DNA from: Flavobacterium sp. UBA6721
Lineage (GTDB): Bacteria > Bacteroidota > Bacteroidia > Flavobacteriales > Flavobacteriaceae
Direction of reading: 5' to 3'
Assembly (NCBI GenBank): GCA_002454195.1
Contig: DKIJ01000015.1
Location: 1 to 15,657 of the forward strand
DNA length: 15,657 nt
Position 1 is the first letter of the stretch. Every line of letters starts with the position of its first letter. Below are positions 1 through 6,869 of this stretch, piece after piece. The notes under the pieces are model-generated. The model ran no database searches. It was not told where the DNA came from and saw nothing but the letters and a program-made list of their open reading frames with translations. The position numbers and the translations under genes are program-made.

Positions 1-7
1 AGTATTG

Positions 8-28
8 AGACGGCTTCTTTTTTTTTTT
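8..28. terminator. Right arm of a hairpin terminator cut by the window edge
   Basis: The bases agacggcttc followed by a run of T form the right half of a hairpin whose left arm would lie outside the window. The 13-base agacggcttcttt here also occurs in the right arm of the complete terminator at 6809-6856, so the same stem sequence seems to be used twice. On the minus strand it would lie about 20 bases beyond the stop codon of the DUF4369 lipoprotein, so it may serve genes on both sides. The missing arm is inferred, not seen. Confidence 0.5.
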
Positions 29-44
29 GATTTTATGCTAAGAT

Positions 45-755
45 TTAGTTGTTAGCTTTTATGTTTTTAATGTATTGTGTTAATTTTTTTCCATACATGG
101 ATTCCTTTATTTTCGGACTCATCGATTTTGCTATGGTGTCTAAAAATTTTACGTTGATATCGTAAACTTCTGCTAAGGCAATATAGGGAGCAATTTCATG
201 GTCTTTATTGTTCATGGCATAGTTAACAGCAAATAGGTACTTGCGTTTCATGTTTAATTCCTGCAATTGACTAAGACTATCTACTGCTTTAGTGTCTTTG
301 CGTTTAATTGCTTTAAATTTTTGTTCAATAAGACTTAAATTTTGATCTTTATATCTTTCAGTTGTTTTTTTATACTCTTCATATAATTCGTGGTTTTTAG
401 AACCTGTAATTTTTGCATCAGAGAGAAATGCATCCAGATTAGTTTCTAAGGTCATTTTGCCTGGTTCGGCAAAAAACATAAGGTTGTTGTCTAATGAATT
501 AGAAACACCTCTGTCCACAAATAAATAAAGCATTTCTGGAGATTTTAAATCTAAATAACTTTCAAATTTCGAATCACCTTCAATTATTATAGTGTCAATT
601 GCAATTAGTGAAGTGTCAACAAATTTTTGAATGTATAAAGTTCCGTCTTTTAGTCCTTTTACATTTCCTGTAATGTGTAAATTTCCTTTTGGTTCTTTTT
701 TGTCACATGCCGCTATTGCTAGTAAAGCAACGAATGCAAGAATTGATTTTTTCAT
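45..755 (-). CDS. DUF4369-type lipoprotein without thioredoxin domain
   Basis: A 236-residue envelope lipoprotein of unknown exact role. The leader MKKSILAFVALLAIAAC has a lipobox ending at Cys17, so it should be lipidated; the following DKKE is charged, as in many outer-membrane lipoproteins of this phylum. Residues about 25-110 (GNLHITGNVKGLKDGTLYIQ, then alternating beta-type segments and FAEPGKM) resemble the DUF4369 domain, which in Bacteroidota usually precedes a thioredoxin-like TlpA/ResA domain. Here no CxxC thioredoxin domain follows: residues 115-236 are charged and helical and the protein ends there, so it is a stand-alone form. The start is the only Met in front of the leader. On the minus strand TTACTTTGCAC lies about 19 bases upstream and is one mismatch from the TAnnTTTG -7 box. 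The family call comes from sequence feel and not from a search. Confidence 0.72.
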   Translation of the reverse strand: MKKSILAFVALLAIAACDKKEPKGNLHITGNVKGLKDGTLYIQKFVDTSLIAIDTIIIEGDSKFESYLDLKSPEMLYLFVDRGVSNSLDNNLMFFAEPGKMTLETNLDAFLSDAKITGSKNHELYEEYKKTTERYKDQNLSLIEQKFKAIKRKDTKAVDSLSQLQELNMKRKYLFAVNYAMNNKDHEIAPYIALAEVYDINVKFLDTIAKSMSPKIKESMYGKKLTQYIKNIKANN

Positions 756-842
756 TAGTTAAAATATTTTGTGCAAAGTAAAGAAAATAGTTGAGAAACC
801 GAATAGTTGATACAATTCTGTTTTAATAGGTTAAAAAAAATA

Positions 843-2702
843 TTAACCTTTTAACCAAGCTTCTTTTAATTGTTTTTTAGATTCATCAAAAACTTTCAAA
901 GTTTCTTTTTCAATCATAGGCAATTTTACTATTCCTTTTATGGTTTCTTCTTTACCATTACGTTTTATTTTTATTGTAATGGCTTCATTTTCCTTCCATT
1001 TAGTACTTTGACTGATTAAATCATAGATGTTGTCTAGATTGTAGTTTTTATCGTTAATGCTTAAAAGTATTTCATTCCCTTTTAGCCCTAGATGGTCAAA
1101 GAAAATATTTAATTCCATATTTGGAGCTACAAAAATTTCTTTTGATGCAGGGTTAACATTAATGTATGGCGTGTTATTGTCTTTTAGAAAAACGGCAGCT
1201 GCTTGCTCTGTTTTATATTTTTCAACACCAACTTTACCCAAAAATACATCATATGGAATAGGGGTAGGGCCAGCTACATACGTTTTAAGGAAGTCACCCA
1301 CTTCAGGATAAGTTAGTTCTGTTATTTTGCCAAAAAGTTCTTCATCATTAAAAGCTTTTGAAACTCCGTATTCATTTGATAATTTTTGCATTAAATCTAG
1401 AATTCCACGTTGACCATTGCTTTTTTCTCTGATAATAATGTCGATACACATTCCAATTAATGCTCCTTTTTGGTAAACATTTAAATACTGTGCTTTATAA
1501 GGTTCTTTTAATACATTAGCACTCATTGTTGTAAAAGGCATTGTGTCGTTGAGTGCTTTCGATTCTTCTATTTTTTCTGCAATTCGATTGTAAAAATCGG
1601 ATTCAGAGATTAGACCTTGGTTGATTTGAAAAAGATTAGCAAAATATTCGGTCACACCTTCATACATCCATAAATGTTCGGACATTTTGGGTGCATTATA
1701 ATCAAAATCTTGAATTTCTTTCGAATGAATAGTAAGTGGTGTAACTATATGGAAAAATTCATGAGAAACTACATCCATCATCGATTTTACTAATTCTTCT
1801 TTATCCATTATTTCAGGTAAAACAACTGTAGTTGCTGTTGGGTGTTCAAGTGCTCCAAAACCATGTGCATCATCCTCTTTTAGACTTGATAAGTATAAGA
1901 GAACGCTGTATTTTTTTGTAGAATTGATTTTGCCTAAGAATTTCTTTTGGGCAATCATCATGGTTTTCATTTCTGGAGTAATGCTTTCGGCAGTATATTT
2001 TCCTGTTGGGGAATACACACAAATTTGAATATCCATCCCATCAACTGTAAAAGTAGTATAATCCGGTTTTGAATACATGATAGGATTTTCTACAAGTTCC
2101 GCATAACGTGATGTTGTGTACACATCATTGGTATCGCTAGAATCGATGTCTGTCAATGATGTTGCTCCCCATAATGTTTTTGGATGATTTATACTTAATT
2201 GGTAAGGATTTGAAAGATAATTGTCAAAATAACCTATGAAACAATGAGTGTTAATCATGAAATTTTCTCCAGCAATAATATTTGAACCTGCTGGTGAAAA
2301 AACATCTTCGTTGCCAAAACTAGTTCCTTTTTCAATGTCAAAAGTGTCATTTACTAAATAGGTTATTTTACTCAAAGATTTAGCATTTGATATTGTCCAA
2401 GTGTTTTCATCTGTTTTTTTGACTAACAATAAATTCCCTTTTTTATCATATGCCTTTAAATCTTCGATGTATTTTCCATAATTGCTCTCGGAGTAGGTTC
2501 CGGGAACTGTTTTTGGTATTCGATAACTGATTTCAGTGCTTTTTATTTTAGGGGCTTTAATAGTAACTAAAACTTGATCGTTTTTTACTTCATTTAAATT
2601 GATGGTAGCCTCAATTGTGGCTAGTGTGTTTTTGCTAGTTTGAACAGACTTACAACTCCAAACCAAAGAAGTGAAGGCAAATGCTAATAATAATTTTTTC
2701 AT
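843..2702 (-). CDS. M61-family metallopeptidase lipoprotein with PDZ-like domain
   Basis: A 619-residue zinc aminopeptidase/endopeptidase-like protein of family M61 (glycyl aminopeptidase type), anchored in the envelope. The leader MKKLLLAFAFTSLVWSC gives a lipoprotein with Cys17. Residues about 30-200 form the beta-rich N-terminal domain of the family (ISYRIPKTVPGTY). The zinc site is HEFFH at His314, Glu315 and His318, followed by WMYEGVTEYFA, whose Glu348 is the likely third ligand. Residues about 490-600 (LNIFFDHLGLKGNEILLSIN) look like the C-terminal PDZ domain seen in M61 enzymes. The open frame extends upstream to 2768, but the extra 22 residues precede the leader and are unlikely to be translated, so I place the start at 2702. 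The 10-mer ACCTTTTGCG lies about 44 bases upstream. Substrate is unknown; peptide scavenging is an inference. Confidence 0.88.
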   Translation of the reverse strand: MKKLLLAFAFTSLVWSCKSVQTSKNTLATIEATINLNEVKNDQVLVTIKAPKIKSTEISYRIPKTVPGTYSESNYGKYIEDLKAYDKKGNLLLVKKTDENTWTISNAKSLSKITYLVNDTFDIEKGTSFGNEDVFSPAGSNIIAGENFMINTHCFIGYFDNYLSNPYQLSINHPKTLWGATSLTDIDSSDTNDVYTTSRYAELVENPIMYSKPDYTTFTVDGMDIQICVYSPTGKYTAESITPEMKTMMIAQKKFLGKINSTKKYSVLLYLSSLKEDDAHGFGALEHPTATTVVLPEIMDKEELVKSMMDVVSHEFFHIVTPLTIHSKEIQDFDYNAPKMSEHLWMYEGVTEYFANLFQINQGLISESDFYNRIAEKIEESKALNDTMPFTTMSANVLKEPYKAQYLNVYQKGALIGMCIDIIIREKSNGQRGILDLMQKLSNEYGVSKAFNDEELFGKITELTYPEVGDFLKTYVAGPTPIPYDVFLGKVGVEKYKTEQAAAVFLKDNNTPYINVNPASKEIFVAPNMELNIFFDHLGLKGNEILLSINDKNYNLDNIYDLISQSTKWKENEAITIKIKRNGKEETIKGIVKLPMIEKETLKVFDESKKQLKEAWLKG

Positions 2703-2745
2703 ATAATGTTTTGGAATTAAGTGGTTTAGCTCTGTTTTTAAACAG

Positions 2746-2756
2746 CGCAAAAGGTA
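2746..2756 (-). promoter_or_regulatory. Candidate -7 element of the M61 peptidase gene
   Basis: Minus-strand TACCTTTTGCG is close to the Bacteroidota -7 box TAnnTTTG, with one extra T. Its last ten bases are identical to a 10-mer at the same kind of distance upstream of the DUF1800 gene (6206-6215). No clear -33 TTTG is seen at 17-23 bases, so the call rests on the shared element and its position 44 bases from the start codon. Confidence 0.4.
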
Positions 2757-2793
2757 TAAAAAAAACACCCGTTCTTGAGAGTGTTTCGTAGCG

Positions 2794-3072
2794 TTAGTCT
2801 AGTTTATTTTTAATATAGTATTTTCCATCTAAATCGTCATCAAAATCATCAATTTTAAGAGGTTTAGGTTTAGGTTTACTAGCCGAAGCTTTCTTTTTCC
2901 ACATTTCAAATTTTTCTAGAGGCATCTTTTTTTTCATGATTTCCAGAACTTCTTTTTCAGCCAATCCAAATTCTTTTTTTATAATTTCGAATGGATTTCT
3001 TTCCTCTAGGGCTAGTGTAACAAGCTTTTCAGTTTGTTCAAAGCTCAGTTCTTTACGGTTACTCTTTTTCAT
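2794..3072 (-). CDS. DUF2805 / TIGR03643 family small protein
   Basis: A 92-residue basic cytoplasmic protein of unknown function. The core at residues about 8-60 (LSFEQTEKLVTLALEERNPF, then EFGLAEKEVLEIMKKKM, EKFEMWKKK) matches the pattern of the DUF2805/TIGR03643 family: a helix, the ERTPFE-like turn, a helix-turn-helix-like segment and the F-x-x-W-K/R end. Its spacing suggests a small helical nucleic-acid-binding fold, but that is inference. The tail is a Lys/Pro linker followed by an acidic IDDFDDDLDGKYY segment, as often seen in flavobacterial members. A GTG immediately precedes the ATG at 3070-3072; I prefer the ATG. The gene lies 91 bases upstream of the M61 start and could share its transcript. 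Confidence 0.75.
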   Translation of the reverse strand: MKKSNRKELSFEQTEKLVTLALEERNPFEIIKKEFGLAEKEVLEIMKKKMPLEKFEMWKKKASASKPKPKPLKIDDFDDDLDGKYYIKNKLD

Positions 3073-3563
3073 CACGTGAAAATTTATTCTAAATAGGTTT
3101 TTTTTAAATTAAAAATGATCTTGTAACAGATTTCAATATTAATAAAAAAAATAATTACTTCACATTTTCGATGTTTTTTTTTGTCGAGATTTTTTTAGTT
3201 GACAAATGGAGTATTTAGAAAGATGATTTTTTGAATAATTGGTGTTTAAACTTTTGAATAATAAGCTTTTTGTAATTTTTGGAGCTATAAAAAATAGCGA
3301 TGTACAATTCTTTATTTGAAAAATAAATGTGTGCGCTTTCTTTTATAGCGTACTCTTACGTTTTTGTATGGTAAAATGGTCTCTTTTACGTTTTGATTTG
3401 ATTTTTTTCTACTTTAAAATGACTCTTCTTTTGTTGCACATTCACTACTTTGATGGCAGAAAAAAGTATAAAAAACGATATCCATTTTCCAAACTGTAAC
3501 TTTTTAAAACAAAAGAGATAAACCATAATAATTACAATCGGGTGGTTCTAATACAAAAAAAAG
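3073..3563. other. AT-rich gene-free gap of about 490 bp
   Basis: No open frame of credible length, no tRNA-like fold and no good promoter is visible. It contains poly-T runs, a weak hairpin (GCTAT-AAAAA-ATAGC, 3284-3298), an all-A/T hairpin at 3311-3327 and two copies of ttacgtttt 30 bases apart near 3357 and 3387. It must include the leader of the DUF2805 gene on its left and the 3' end of the DUF1501 transcript on its right. No GC-rich terminator stem is seen after the DUF1501 stop codon. Confidence 0.6.
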
Positions 3564-4730
3564 TTAAAACAATCCTTGTAAAGGAGGACTTTTAATCCCG
3601 ATTTTTTGGTAGTCAAAAGCCATTTTTTCTTTCAATAGACTAGCATAAACGGATCTAAAATCGATTTGGTATTTTAAATCTCCTTGTAATAAATCGCTTA
3701 GATTTGGGTTGTTGCCTATTACTTTTCCGCGGTTTTGTCCACCAATGACAAACATTGGAGCGGCAGTTCCGTGATCTGTTCCATTTCCATTGTCTTTAAC
3801 TCTTCTTCCAAATTCCGAAAACACCACGATTGTTACATTTTGCAATAAATTGGTTTGTTTTAAATCTTGGTAAAAACTATATAATGCCGAGTCTAATTCC
3901 TTGAATTTATTGTTTTGGATGGCCAATTGGTTGTCATGTGTATCATACCCACTTTGAGAGGTGTAATATACTTTTGAATTTAAATTTCCTTTTATTAAAC
4001 GCGCAATCCATTCTAAATTTTTCCCTAAAGCATTTTTAGGATAGCTGGTTTGAGTACTCGATTTACTCAGTGCTTTTTGAATATCTTCGGAACCTTCCAA
4101 AACTGAATTGGCTACTTTTCGAACAAAATCCAACGAAGGATTTGAAGATAAAACATCGGTTTCTTCTTTATTGTTTTTTATTTTAAAGCGGTCTGGATCT
4201 TTTACGGTTATTGAATTTGGGTTGTCTCCTTTTAAAGAAAGATTATCGATAGAGTCAATATTAATTCCTGCAGTTGGGTTATGAGTGACACATTGTAAAT
4301 CAAGATAACGTCCTAACCATCCTTCATTAAGGTATTGATTAGAGTCGGTAGCGGTTTGCCAAATTTCTTGACTTCTAAAATGGGAACGATTAGGTTCAGG
4401 ATATCCTACGTTTTGAATTACCGATAAATCACCATTTTGTTGCATTTGAGCAAATCCTTTCAAAGAAGGATGAAATCCCATTCCTTTAGTAGTCGAAATT
4501 ACTTCGTTTTTGGAAATGGCAATATTGGGGCGTAAATTATAATACAATGGATCTTCAAAAGGAATAAAAGTGTTTAAACCATCATTTCCTCCATTTAATT
4601 GTATGAAAACCAAACATTGTTCTCCAATCATTAAATTTTTTTGACAACCATAAGAGAACAAAAAGTTAGGAAGTAACAATGTTCCTCCTGTTAATGTTCC
4701 TGTAAGTGATAGAAAATTTCTTCTGTTCAT
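3564..4730 (-). CDS. DUF1501 family protein, Tat-type leader
   Basis: A 388-residue DUF1501 protein. The N-terminus NRRNFLSLTGTLTGG is a twin-arginine leader (RR at residues 3-4, then FLSL and a hydrophobic stretch to about residue 27), so it is probably exported folded. Family marks include VFIQLNGGNDGLNTFIPF at about residues 41-58, SHFRSQEIWQTA, and the C-terminal VVFSEFGRR followed by TDHGTAAPMFVIGG with Asp319-His320. The Asp/His/Glu pattern recalls the alkaline phosphatase/sulfatase superfamily to which DUF1501 is related; no reaction has been proved that I know of. It follows the DUF1800 gene by 23 bases on the same strand, the usual pairing in Bacteroidota, Planctomycetota and others, so the two very likely act together and are cotranscribed. 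Confidence 0.9.
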   Translation of the reverse strand: MNRRNFLSLTGTLTGGTLLLPNFLFSYGCQKNLMIGEQCLVFIQLNGGNDGLNTFIPFEDPLYYNLRPNIAISKNEVISTTKGMGFHPSLKGFAQMQQNGDLSVIQNVGYPEPNRSHFRSQEIWQTATDSNQYLNEGWLGRYLDLQCVTHNPTAGINIDSIDNLSLKGDNPNSITVKDPDRFKIKNNKEETDVLSSNPSLDFVRKVANSVLEGSEDIQKALSKSSTQTSYPKNALGKNLEWIARLIKGNLNSKVYYTSQSGYDTHDNQLAIQNNKFKELDSALYSFYQDLKQTNLLQNVTIVVFSEFGRRVKDNGNGTDHGTAAPMFVIGGQNRGKVIGNNPNLSDLLQGDLKYQIDFRSVYASLLKEKMAFDYQKIGIKSPPLQGLF

Positions 4731-4753
4731 AATTTGATTATTTTAGGAGGTTT

Positions 4754-6157
4754 TTAAATCAATTGAAATTCAGGTTCTTTTACCATTGCATTGAATAGTC
4801 TTAAAACAGCTTGGTTGGCATTTTGAGCTTGTGAATCAAAATCGTATTTTAAAATTGTTTCAAAGTCTTTTTGGCTTTCATTGTCAACTTGGAATAGTAG
4901 TCTGTCTGATAATTCACGGATAATTTGTTTGTTTGTTCCTGTTTTCCAACTTAAATTGACCATCGTTTTTCTAAAATTGGGACTATTATTTTCTTCCATC
5001 CTATTTTCTTTGGTTTTTTGGTTGAAAATTTCTCTTCCACTGCAATACAAATCAGCCAGATTGTTACGTTGTAAATAAATTTGAGAAGTCAGCCAAGATT
5101 TACCACCTTCCCAGCCTTTTACGTTTGGTTGGTTAAATAAATCCATTCCTTGTGCCTTCAGGAAAGCGACCAGAGGACGGTTTGACCTTGGGTTTATTTG
5201 TAATTCTGAAAGTATTTGGAGGCTGTATTCTAAAGGGTTTTTGATTTTAGAACCCGCCGTTTTTTTATCAAATTCTTCCATGACTATTTTTTCTAATAGG
5301 GGTTTTATTTCAAAATTTTGCTTTCTGAAATAATCGCCATAGTAGGTTACCAATGCTTCACTTGGTGTATCGTAAATAAACCATTCTAAAATTTTTCGAG
5401 TAAAAAGATAGGGGCTGTTTTTTTGTTTGAAAATAATATCAACTAAATCATCTGCTTTGAAATGTCCTTTTTTGCCAAAATATACAATTTCATCGTTATC
5501 AGCAATTCGGTCCTGATAAATACCTCCATTTTCTCCAAGTCCAAGTCCTGCTAAGGCTTTTGCTCCATTTTTAATATCGTCTTCGGTATAATTACCTATG
5601 CCTAGAGTAAAAAGCTCGAGTAATTCTCGGCTAAGATTTTCATTGATTTTCCCTTTTCTATTATCTACATTATCTAAATAGCGAAGCATTGCATTACTTT
5701 TGATAATCGCTTTAGTTAATTCTTTAAAGTTCCCAAAAGCATGTTTCCTTAGTAATTGATTGTGTTCAAAAACCCAATAATTAACCTTTACTTTTTGAAA
5801 TGTTGCCACAAAATGATTGTGTAATAGTAAGGTCATTTTTTCCCTAAGAGGGAAATTATCGTTTTTCATTTTGTCTATCCACCATGATTTCATTTCTAAT
5901 GAAGTTAGCGCTTCCTGTCTAAGAAATTCCTTTTTTTTATCTTCAGTAAGTGCTATTGATTTTTTTCGGAGCGCTCTTAAATCAGCTAATGATTTTGGGC
6001 TGTCTTTTAGAAAGTCAGGGATACTATTTTCATATTCTGTTTCGAAAGAAGCCTGCAGGAATTTTGATATTCCCATTTTTTCAATTTTTTGAGCTTGTTG
6101 GTTTGAAAAACCTAAACGGAGAGACCAAAGTGAATTAGGATTCATAAGCAGTTGCAT
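4754..6157 (-). CDS. DUF1800 family protein, partner of DUF1501
   Basis: A 467-residue DUF1800 protein of unknown function. Visible family marks are SLWSLRLGFSNQQAQKI near the N-terminus, PLREKMTLLLHNHFVATFQK at about residues 104-123, NRKGKINENLSRELLELFTL and the following GxGNYTEDDIKNGAKALAG, then WFIYDTPSE and WEGGKSWL in the second half. No signal peptide or membrane segment is seen, although its partner carries a Tat leader; the pair may be exported together or act on different sides, which is undecided. The start at 6157 (MQLLMNPNS) competes with the Met four residues later at 6145, because homologues I remember begin close to MNPxSLWSLRLGF. No ribosome-binding sequence helps to choose. 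The gene leads the two-gene operon. Confidence 0.9.
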   Translation of the reverse strand: MQLLMNPNSLWSLRLGFSNQQAQKIEKMGISKFLQASFETEYENSIPDFLKDSPKSLADLRALRKKSIALTEDKKKEFLRQEALTSLEMKSWWIDKMKNDNFPLREKMTLLLHNHFVATFQKVKVNYWVFEHNQLLRKHAFGNFKELTKAIIKSNAMLRYLDNVDNRKGKINENLSRELLELFTLGIGNYTEDDIKNGAKALAGLGLGENGGIYQDRIADNDEIVYFGKKGHFKADDLVDIIFKQKNSPYLFTRKILEWFIYDTPSEALVTYYGDYFRKQNFEIKPLLEKIVMEEFDKKTAGSKIKNPLEYSLQILSELQINPRSNRPLVAFLKAQGMDLFNQPNVKGWEGGKSWLTSQIYLQRNNLADLYCSGREIFNQKTKENRMEENNSPNFRKTMVNLSWKTGTNKQIIRELSDRLLFQVDNESQKDFETILKYDFDSQAQNANQAVLRLFNAMVKEPEFQLI

Positions 6158-6205
6158 TTAGATTTGTGGTTTTTTAATGGTTGTTTTGGTTAAGATAATT
6201 AATAA

Positions 6206-6216
6206 CGCAAAAGGTT
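6206..6216 (-). promoter_or_regulatory. Candidate -7 element of the DUF1800/DUF1501 operon
   Basis: Minus-strand AACCTTTTGCG resembles the phylum's -7 box and shares the exact 10-mer ACCTTTTGCG with the region upstream of the M61 gene. It lies about 49 bases before the start codon at 6157. No -33 TTTG is found at the usual spacing. Confidence 0.38.
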
Positions 6217-6323
6217 TAATTGAGTTTTTTTAATAAAAATCGGAAGTACTTGGGTAGGGAAAACGAGTTTTTAGTTGTCTTATTATCACAAGTAGTTTTA
6301 TTAATCATTAAAAAAGTACTATT

Positions 6324-6788
6324 ATGAAGACAATAAAAACAGTAATTGCATTTATTTTTCTAGGATTATTTGCAGTTGAAGCTCAAGAGGTTAACGTAAA
6401 AAATGAAACTAAAGCCAATATTTCCACAGATAAAATGAGTTATTATCAAAAACGTGGTGCAGAAGATGCGCGATACGAATTGACATTTACAGCAAAAACA
6501 AAGGCTGATGAGAAAGCTTTTTGGAAAGAACAAAAGGAATATGAAAAGAACTTGAAAGCCAAAGATCGAAAAGCCTATCGTGCTTATATTGCTAGTAAAA
6601 AAGAAGCCTATAGCGAACATTATGATCATTGTAATGGGCACTGTAATCATGATTCTATGTTTTACAGTCATGCGAGTTTTTATTACTATGGTTATGAAAG
6701 ACCTTATTATCAAAGAACCTATAGTAGTCCTAGCTCAGTAAGTACAAGAATTAGTGTGGGAACACCTAGTTTGCGATTAGGGCTTTAA
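6324..6788 (+). CDS. Small secreted Lys/Tyr-rich protein with His/Cys cluster
   Basis: A 154-residue protein that I do not recognise. Residues 1-20 are a clear signal peptide, with likely cleavage after VEA-20, so it is periplasmic or exposed; there is no lipobox. Residues about 45-98 are a charged helical stretch rich in Lys, Glu, Ala and Tyr. A compact cluster follows: His99, His102, Cys103, His106, Cys107, His109, His116 (YDHCNGHCNH). It could bind a metal or, less likely, haem. The tail is Tyr- and Ser-rich and ends SLRLGL. It is a lone plus-strand gene, ending about 20 bases before a strong terminator. TAGTTTTA at 6293-6300 is a weak -7 candidate. The ATG at 6324 directly precedes the leader. 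Confidence 0.78.
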   Translation: MKTIKTVIAFIFLGLFAVEAQEVNVKNETKANISTDKMSYYQKRGAEDARYELTFTAKTKADEKAFWKEQKEYEKNLKAKDRKAYRAYIASKKEAYSEHYDHCNGHCNHDSMFYSHASFYYYGYERPYYQRTYSSPSSVSTRISVGTPSLRLGL

Positions 6789-6808
6789 TTTTTTTAATCT
6801 TGTAAACA

Positions 6809-6856
6809 AAACAAAGAAGCCGTCTTAAATTATTGCTTAAGACGGCTTCTTTGTTT
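6809..6856. terminator. Bidirectional terminator with perfect 20-bp stem
   Basis: Bases 6809-6828 and 6837-6856 are perfect reverse complements with the 8-base loop attattgc. The stem ends carry A-rich and T-rich flanks on each side, so it can stop transcripts from both the plus-strand secreted-protein gene and the minus-strand gene that ends at 6870. Its inner arm shares 13 bases with the half-hairpin at 8-20. Confidence 0.92.
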
Positions 6857-6869
6857 ATTAATTTGACGC

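Noticed and set aside
2703..2768. N-terminal extension of the M61 peptidase
   Set aside because: The extra 22 residues precede a complete lipoprotein leader and would block lipidation; the internal Met at 2702 is the better start.
3284..3298. Hairpin GCTAT-AAAAA-ATAGC as a terminator or small RNA
   Set aside because: A 5-bp A/T-rich stem with no T run and no nearby gene end; expected by chance in this base composition.
3357..3394. Repeated ttacgtttt as the start of a CRISPR-like array
   Set aside because: Only two short copies, 30 bases apart, without a third unit or longer identity.
6366..6713. Hydrophobic open frame opposite the secreted-protein gene
   Set aside because: It is antisense to a gene with a clear signal peptide and terminator; hydrophobicity arises from reverse reading of Lys/Glu-rich codons.
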